A DNA stretch of 43,085 nt from assembly GCA_018268455.1 (NCBI GenBank), contig JAFDWM010000297.1, positions 1-43,085 of the forward strand. Reading direction: 5' to 3'. The DNA is from Actinomycetota bacterium (GTDB taxonomy: Bacteria; Actinomycetota; Actinomycetes; Actinomycetales; Microbacteriaceae). Under the pieces are notes generated by a model, which made no database searches, was not told where the DNA came from, and saw only the letters and a program-made list of their open reading frames with translations. A program made the position numbers and the translations under genes. Shown piece by piece: positions 38,899 through 43,085 of this stretch (the stretch's first letter is position 1; each line of letters opens with the position of its first letter).

Positions 38899-40167
38899 GT
38901 GAGCGATCGAGCCCTGTCCGTGCTGTGGAAGTTCGGCCCGATGGTGTACCTGCCGACCCTGCTGTTCTCCATCGGCGAGGGCGCGGTGGTCCCGCTGATC
39001 CCTGTGATCGCCGCGAGCCGAGGCGCGACACTCGCCTCGGCCGGTCTCATCGCGTCGGCGCTCGTCGTCGGCCAGCTCTGCGGCAACATCCCCGCGGGCT
39101 GGCTCGTCGCCAAGGTCGGCGAGCGGTACACCATGGTGGTCGCCGGATCCGTCGCCCTCGTCGCCGTCTCCGCGAGCGCGCTGGCGACGAACCTCGCGCT
39201 GTTCAGCATCGCCGTCTTCATCGCGGGCATGTCCGCGGCGGCGTTCGGCCTCGCGCGGCACGCGTTCATGACGACCCGGGTGCCGCTGGCGTTCCGCGCC
39301 AGGGCGCTCTCGCTGCTGGGTGGATCCTTCCGTGCCGGGATGTTCGTGGGTCCGTTCCTCGCGGCGGGGCTCCTCGGAGTGTTCCACACCGAGAACGCCG
39401 CGCTCTGGTTCTTCGCGGTGTGCCTGATCGGGCTCATCCTGCTGGTGCTGCTCGGGCCGGATCCGGAGGCGCAGGCGGCCGCCGCGGACGAGGCGGATCT
39501 GATCGCGGAGGACAGCGGCGAGCCCGTGAGCGGATCCGTCCCCACGATCGAGCGGGCGGGTGTGTTCCGCACCATGTGGCGCAACCGCGGGGTGCTCTCC
39601 CGGCTCGGGCTGTCTGCCGCGAGTCTGTCCGCCGTGCGCGCGGCGCGCCAGGTGGTGCTGCCGCTGTGGGGCGTGTCGATCGGGCTGGACGCGTCATCCA
39701 TCGCCCTCGTCGTGGGCGTCTCCGGCGCGATCGACTTCGCCCTGTTCTATGCGAGCGGCCAGGTCATGGACCGCTTCGGACGGCTCTGGGCGGCCCTGCC
39801 CGCGATGGTGCTGATGGGCACCGGATTCCTCGCGCTCTCACTCACCCATGACCTCGACACCAAGACGCTCTGGTTCGGCATGATCGCCGCCGTACTCGGC
39901 GTGGGCAACGGGCTCTCCAGCGGGATCCTGCTCACCCTCGGAGCCGACGTGGCGCCGCAGAGCGAACCGGCGGCGTTCCTCGGCTCCTGGCGCACGCTGA
40001 ACGATGCCGGCGGGGCGGTGGCGCCGCTGATCTTCTCCGGCATCGCCGCGATCGCCTCGCTCGCCGTCGGCGCCGCCGCGATGGGTGTGATCGGCGTGCT
40101 CGGCGCGATCGGCTTCCTGCGCTTCATCCCCCGGTTCGTGCCGCGGCGAGCCGTCGACGAGGTCTGA
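38899..40167 (+). CDS. MFS transporter
   Basis: Inner-membrane major facilitator, 422 residues with about 12 hydrophobic segments. Features: ASRGATLASAGLIASALVVG, the loop GWLVAKVGERYTMV (motif A-like), FRARALSLLGGSFRAGMFVG (motif C-like), a central charged loop at about 185-215, and MDRFGRLWAALPA in the second half (motif A again). This resembles drug or sugar exporters; no substrate can be assigned. Start GTG at 38899 is chosen because TACCGT ends six bases before it (leaderless); the frame is open to 38845 upstream inside prfB. It ends five bases from the convergent pilus gene. Confidence 0.9.
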   Translation: MSDRALSVLWKFGPMVYLPTLLFSIGEGAVVPLIPVIAASRGATLASAGLIASALVVGQLCGNIPAGWLVAKVGERYTMVVAGSVALVAVSASALATNLALFSIAVFIAGMSAAAFGLARHAFMTTRVPLAFRARALSLLGGSFRAGMFVGPFLAAGLLGVFHTENAALWFFAVCLIGLILLVLLGPDPEAQAAAADEADLIAEDSGEPVSGSVPTIERAGVFRTMWRNRGVLSRLGLSAASLSAVRAARQVVLPLWGVSIGLDASSIALVVGVSGAIDFALFYASGQVMDRFGRLWAALPAMVLMGTGFLALSLTHDLDTKTLWFGMIAAVLGVGNGLSSGILLTLGADVAPQSEPAAFLGSWRTLNDAGGAVAPLIFSGIAAIASLAVGAAAMGVIGVLGAIGFLRFIPRFVPRRAVDEV

Positions 40168-40172
40168 CCGGT

Positions 40173-40607
40173 TCACTCGAACGCGGTGCGGCTCGTGCCT
40201 GTCGACTCGATCGTGATCATCGAGGGCACGAGTGCACTGAGCAGCGGCGGCGACCACGTCGTGCGCACCGTGACACGCGCCGAGATGCCGTCGGGCGATC
40301 CGGCCGTCACCAGCTGCACGCCGTCGTCGAGCACACCCAGCACCGCGGCCGCCTGCGCGGCGATCTCGGTGTCGTCGAGCTCCGCGCGCACGGCATCGCC
40401 GTCGACCTGCACCCGGAAGCCGTCGGCCCCGGCGAGCGCGGCCGCGTCGGCGGTCGAGTCGAGCCGCTTCTGCGCGATGTACAGGTCGGTCGCGCAGACG
40501 CACACGAAGACCAGGGAGATCGCCAGCACGAGGTAGCCGAGGATCAGCGGCATGGTGCTGCCCTCCTCGTCGGAGAACAGCCCTGCTCGCACGCGCATGC
40601 CGGTCAT
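40173..40607 (-). CDS. TadE/TadG-like pilus-assembly protein (Rv3654c-like)
   Basis: Small membrane protein of 144 residues, the last of the pilus cluster. After a short basic start comes EEGSTMPLILGYLVLAISLVFVCV, a pilin-like membrane helix after an acidic residue, and DLYIAQKRLDSTADAAALAGADG, characteristic of TadG/Rv3654c-type proteins. The rest is an extracytoplasmic domain. ATG at 40607 overlaps the preceding gene's stop by four bases. The frame is open upstream to 40778 without meaning. Confidence 0.82.
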   Translation of the reverse strand: MTGMRVRAGLFSDEEGSTMPLILGYLVLAISLVFVCVCATDLYIAQKRLDSTADAAALAGADGFRVQVDGDAVRAELDDTEIAAQAAAVLGVLDDGVQLVTAGSPDGISARVTVRTTWSPPLLSALVPSMITIESTGTSRTAFE

Positions 40608-41104
40608 CCGCCGGTCCAGGTGCGCGAGACCTTGTATGCGGACGACGCCTGCACGGGGACGCTGCCGACGCGATCGAGGCCGAACACCGGTGGCACGAAC
40701 GGCAGCGCGACGCGTGAGGTGACGGTGACGACGACCGTCGCCCCGGCGGAGGGGCAGGCGGCTCCGGCCGGGGCGCATCGGATGTCGACATCGACGGATC
40801 CGGGATCCATGCCGTACTCCTCGATCGCGGAGTGCACGGCGGCGTCGGCGCGGGCCGCGGCGTCGCCGGCGTCCACCGCGGCGCTCATCGTGCGGGCCGT
40901 GTGCCGGGACGCGGACTCCACACCGAGCATCTGGCCCTGGATCGCGCCGAGCGCGAGCACCAGGTAGATCAGCGGGACGAGCAGGATCACGCCCAGCCCG
41001 ATGAACTCGAGCGCGGCGGATCCGGTCTCCTCGCCGGCGAGGAACCGGCGCGATCGCGTACCCGCCTCCTCAGCCGGCGTCGGTGAAGGACTCCACGGGA
41101 GCAC
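40604..41104 (-). CDS. TadE-like pseudopilin
   Basis: Protein of 166 residues with a prepilin-like segment: EETGSAALEFIGLGVILLVP, i.e. a conserved Glu five residues into the hydrophobic helix, as in TadE minor pilins. The C-terminal extracytoplasmic domain has two cysteines (IRCAPAGAACPS) likely to form a disulfide. GTG at 41104 is the only usable start before the helix and lies 35 bases inside the preceding gene, indicating tight coupling. Confidence 0.82.
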   Translation of the reverse strand: MLPWSPSPTPAEEAGTRSRRFLAGEETGSAALEFIGLGVILLVPLIYLVLALGAIQGQMLGVESASRHTARTMSAAVDAGDAAARADAAVHSAIEEYGMDPGSVDVDIRCAPAGAACPSAGATVVVTVTSRVALPFVPPVFGLDRVGSVPVQASSAYKVSRTWTGG

Positions 41105-41486
41105 GGCCGGTCACCTCCAGCCCGGAGGGGACGCCGAGCAGCCCGATCAGCGGCAGCGTGGTGCGCACGGTGATCTCCATGGTCGGCACGCCCAGCGCGG
41201 TCGTCTCGCGCGTGCTGATGTCCTGCGCGTAGTCCGCACCGACCGCGCGCCCGATCACGACGGCAGTGCGCTGCACGCCCTCGCCGGGATCGGTGTCGGC
41301 CAGCGCCGCGACGTGCGCGCCTTCGACGGCGGCATCGTGCACGACGTTGCGCACGTACACGGCGAGCGCGAACTGCAGCACGCCGAGGGTGAGCACGGTC
41401 AGCAGGGCGCCGACGAGCACGAACTCGACCGGGCTGGATCCCCGATCGTCTCCGAGTCCCTCGAACCTGTGCCGCGCCGCATGCAT
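41070..41486 (-). CDS. TadE-like pseudopilin
   Basis: Protein of 138 residues with the TadE core DDRGSSPVEFVLVGALLTVL, then NVVHDAAVEGAHVAAL, typical of the helix following the membrane segment in TadE. A single membrane helix (about residues 20-45) anchors a small extracellular domain. It starts seven bases after the pilin-like gene and overlaps the next pseudopilin. Likely minor subunit or assembly factor of a Flp-type pilus. Confidence 0.85.
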   Translation of the reverse strand: MHAARHRFEGLGDDRGSSPVEFVLVGALLTVLTLGVLQFALAVYVRNVVHDAAVEGAHVAALADTDPGEGVQRTAVVIGRAVGADYAQDISTRETTALGVPTMEITVRTTLPLIGLLGVPSGLEVTGRAPVESFTDAG

Positions 41487-41493
41487 CGTCGGG

Positions 41494-41685
41494 TCAGATC
41501 CCGCTCACGCGAGCGATCGCCTGCTCGAACAGGTTCGTGAGGGCGGGCCCCGCGACGGCCCAGATCAGCACGACGAGCCCGGCCGTCATCAATGTGATCA
41601 GCACCCAGCCCGGGACGTCGCCGCGCTCGAGATCATCGGGGGAATCCGCCAGCCCGGGCGTGAGAGAGGTGTGAGGAGTGCTCAT
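41494..41685 (-). CDS. Small pilin-like protein (Flp candidate)
   Basis: Protein of 63 residues. A polar N-terminus with ERGDVPGW leads into one hydrophobic helix (VLITLMTAGLVVLIWAVAGP) and an amphipathic end LTNLFEQAIARVSGI. Size, position after the two F-domain genes and before TadE genes suit a Flp major pilin. It lacks the usual Glu at position five after a Gly cleavage site, so processing by a prepilin peptidase is uncertain. AAGGAAA precedes the ATG. Confidence 0.72.
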   Translation of the reverse strand: MSTPHTSLTPGLADSPDDLERGDVPGWVLITLMTAGLVVLIWAVAGPALTNLFEQAIARVSGI

Positions 41686-41716
41686 GAGGTTTCCTTTCGA
41701 GGACGGTAGAGGCGGA

Positions 41717-42643
41717 TCAGCCGATGCCGAGCCGCAGGATGAAGACGCCGGGGAAGACGGCGAAGAGAACGGAGAGGGGGAGGATCAGGAAGACCAGCGG
41801 AAGCATCATCAGGATCTCCTTGCGCCCTGCCTGCTCGATGAGCGTGCGCTTGGTCTCCTCCCGCGCATCGGAGGACTGCGCCTGCAGCACCGCCGCCAGC
41901 GGCGCACCGCGTTCGAGAGTAGCCACGATCTGATCGATGGCGCGGGTGAGCGACGGGATCTGAAGCCGGTGCGAGCACTCCCCCAGCGCGTCCGCGAGCG
42001 AGGATCCGGTGTTGACGGCGAGGATCACACCGCGCAGCTCGGCGCTCAGCTCGCCGGATCCCGCCGCTCCCACGCGGCGCAGCGCATCGGGCAGCGCCTC
42101 CCCCGCCGACAGGCAGAGCGCCAGGAACTCGAGCACGGTCGGCAGCTCCTCCCCGAGGCGGCCGACGCGTGCCTTGGCCCGCGCGCCCAGGACCATGTCG
42201 CAGGCGACACCGCCGATGACCGCGGCGAGCACCGGCAGCAGCACCACGGGGGCGGAGAGGCGGCCGGCGAGCACCAGCCCCACCGTCACGGCCGCGCCGA
42301 CGCCGAGTCCGACCAGCACCCAGAGCAGCTGGCGGCTGCGGAACACACCGGGACCTCCCGGCATCCCGGCCTGCGCCATGCGCAGAGCCACGCCGGCATC
42401 GCCTCCGCCGAACAGCCCGAAGACGTCTTTGAGCCGCGCGGGCAGGGACCCGCCGGCCGGCATCCGCCACGGCAGCCGCTCGGCCGGATCGGCGAGGTCG
42501 GCGACGTCGCGCAGGTGCGGTGCGATGCGGGTCGACAGGTTCGCCCAGCGCCAGCGCGGGAAGGCCGCAAGCACCAGCAGCGCGCCCGTCGCGAGCAGCC
42601 CGCCGAGCAGCACGGCGACGGCGATGTCGGAGAGAGCGCTCAT
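41717..42643 (-). CDS. Type II secretion F-domain protein (TadC-like)
   Basis: Polytopic membrane platform protein of the Tad pilus machine, 308 residues. Membrane segments at about residues 5-28, 110-150 and 280-305 flank the cytoplasmic T2SF domain with LPTVLEFLALCLSAGEALPDALRRV and KRTLIEQAGRKEILMMLPLVF. ATG at 42643 overlaps the stop of the preceding TadB-like gene by four bases (ATGA). The two form the inner-membrane core that couples the ATPase to pilin assembly. Confidence 0.88.
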   Translation of the reverse strand: MSALSDIAVAVLLGGLLATGALLVLAAFPRWRWANLSTRIAPHLRDVADLADPAERLPWRMPAGGSLPARLKDVFGLFGGGDAGVALRMAQAGMPGGPGVFRSRQLLWVLVGLGVGAAVTVGLVLAGRLSAPVVLLPVLAAVIGGVACDMVLGARAKARVGRLGEELPTVLEFLALCLSAGEALPDALRRVGAAGSGELSAELRGVILAVNTGSSLADALGECSHRLQIPSLTRAIDQIVATLERGAPLAAVLQAQSSDAREETKRTLIEQAGRKEILMMLPLVFLILPLSVLFAVFPGVFILRLGIG

Positions 42644-43085
42644 CGGAACCACCGCCGGGGCTCGGGCAGCCGGCCGATGCGCAGCATCACCCGGAACGCG
42701 ACGACCGAGACGGCGGCGCCACCCAGGATGAGCGCGACGCCCTCCGGACTCGTGTACGCCTCTGCACCCTCGGGACGCAGCAGCAGGAGCACCAGGATCA
42801 CCCAGGGCGCGATCGCCCCGAGGACAGCCGCCCCGCGGATCCAGGACTGCCGCGCCTCGACCTCGGCGCGCAGTGCGGCTTCGGCCCGCACTGCGCTGGA
42901 CAGCGCCCGCAGCACCGTGCTGAGCTCGGTGCCGCCCACCTCTCGCGCCATGCGCAGCGTCTCGACGATCCGATCCCCGACCGGATCCGCCAGTGCTTCC
43001 TTGAGTGTGACGGCGGCCGCGTCGAACCGGCCGGTCGCGTGCAGATCCCGCGCGAACACGGCGAATGCCGGCCGCAGCGGTCCCG
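42640..43085 (-). CDS. Type II secretion F-domain protein (TadB-like, partial, 5' end beyond right edge)
   Basis: C-terminal part (about 147 residues) of a TadB-like platform protein; the start lies beyond the window. The T2SF domain is visible as FARDLHATGRFDAAAVTLKE and REVGGTELSTVLRALSSAVR, followed by two membrane helices (AAVLGAIAPWVILVLLLL; GVALILGGAAVSVVAFRVML) and a basic end EPRRWFR. An ATPase (TadA) and possibly TadZ would be expected to the right. Confidence 0.85.
   Translation of the reverse strand, partial: GPLRPAFAVFARDLHATGRFDAAAVTLKEALADPVGDRIVETLRMAREVGGTELSTVLRALSSAVRAEAALRAEVEARQSWIRGAAVLGAIAPWVILVLLLLRPEGAEAYTSPEGVALILGGAAVSVVAFRVMLRIGRLPEPRRWFR

Noticed and set aside
40560-41110. 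Frameshifted single gene made of the overlapping pilus genes
   Set aside because: Each product has its own membrane helix with pilin-like start and a complete C-terminal domain, so they are separate genes.

Overview
This window is a high-GC (roughly 70%), densely packed chromosomal segment from an actinobacterium. The most likely family is Microbacteriaceae, close to Microbacterium; this is inferred from gene content and order (argCJBD cluster, a PriA-type hisA, prfB/ftsE/ftsX/smpB neighbourhood, SseB next to hisA, a LysM gene divergent from lexA, actinobacterial Tad-type genes) and not from any database search. Most genes lie on the minus strand. Only a DUF1844 gene, lexA, an S9 peptidase, a DUF2510/DUF5067 protein and an MFS transporter lie on the plus strand. 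I see no rRNA, tRNA, CRISPR array, insertion sequence or prophage.

Layout from left to right. 1-6122: arginine operon argC-J-B-D-F-H (minus), nearly every junction a 4-base start/stop overlap, preceded by what looks like a leaderless, arginine-rich leader peptide and an attenuator. 6127-9271: thiamine salvage operon, thiM followed by a ThiE-ThiD-TenA triple fusion, under a TPP riboswitch. 9275-12944: pheS-pheT. 12942-16429: a polar amino-acid (glutamate-type) ABC transporter, gluABCD-like. 16465-19481: a three-gene sensory unit, OmpR-type regulator, histidine kinase and an orphan TAXI solute-binding lipoprotein. 19508-20320: SpoU-type RNA methyltransferase. 20328-21942: infC-rpmI-rplT with a long structured leader and an AUC start codon on infC. 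21975-26456: DUF1844 protein, then hisC-B-H-priA-sseB. 26461-27952: a LysM cell-division-suppressor candidate divergent from lexA, i.e. an SOS locus. 27994-31374: metF-metE. 31431-33344: S9 peptidase. 33381-38892: smpB, ftsX, ftsE, NlpC/P60 hydrolase, DUF2510 protein and prfB. 38887-40167: MFS transporter. 40173-43085: a Tad/Flp pilus-type cluster cut by the right edge.

Regulation is the most informative part of the window. Many transcription units appear to start with a TANNNT -10 box followed by about 6-9 bases and then ATG or GTG, which suggests leaderless or nearly leaderless mRNAs. In four places an upstream terminator hairpin ends only 3-7 bases before such a -10 box, so terminator and promoter form one compact module. 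Three RNA-level control elements stand out: a recognisable TPP riboswitch, a candidate arginine attenuator upstream of argC, and an unrecognised structured leader starting at the predicted start site of the LysM gene.

All assignments come from reading the sequence. Promoters, operators and RNA folds are predictions by eye without energy calculation or transcript data.
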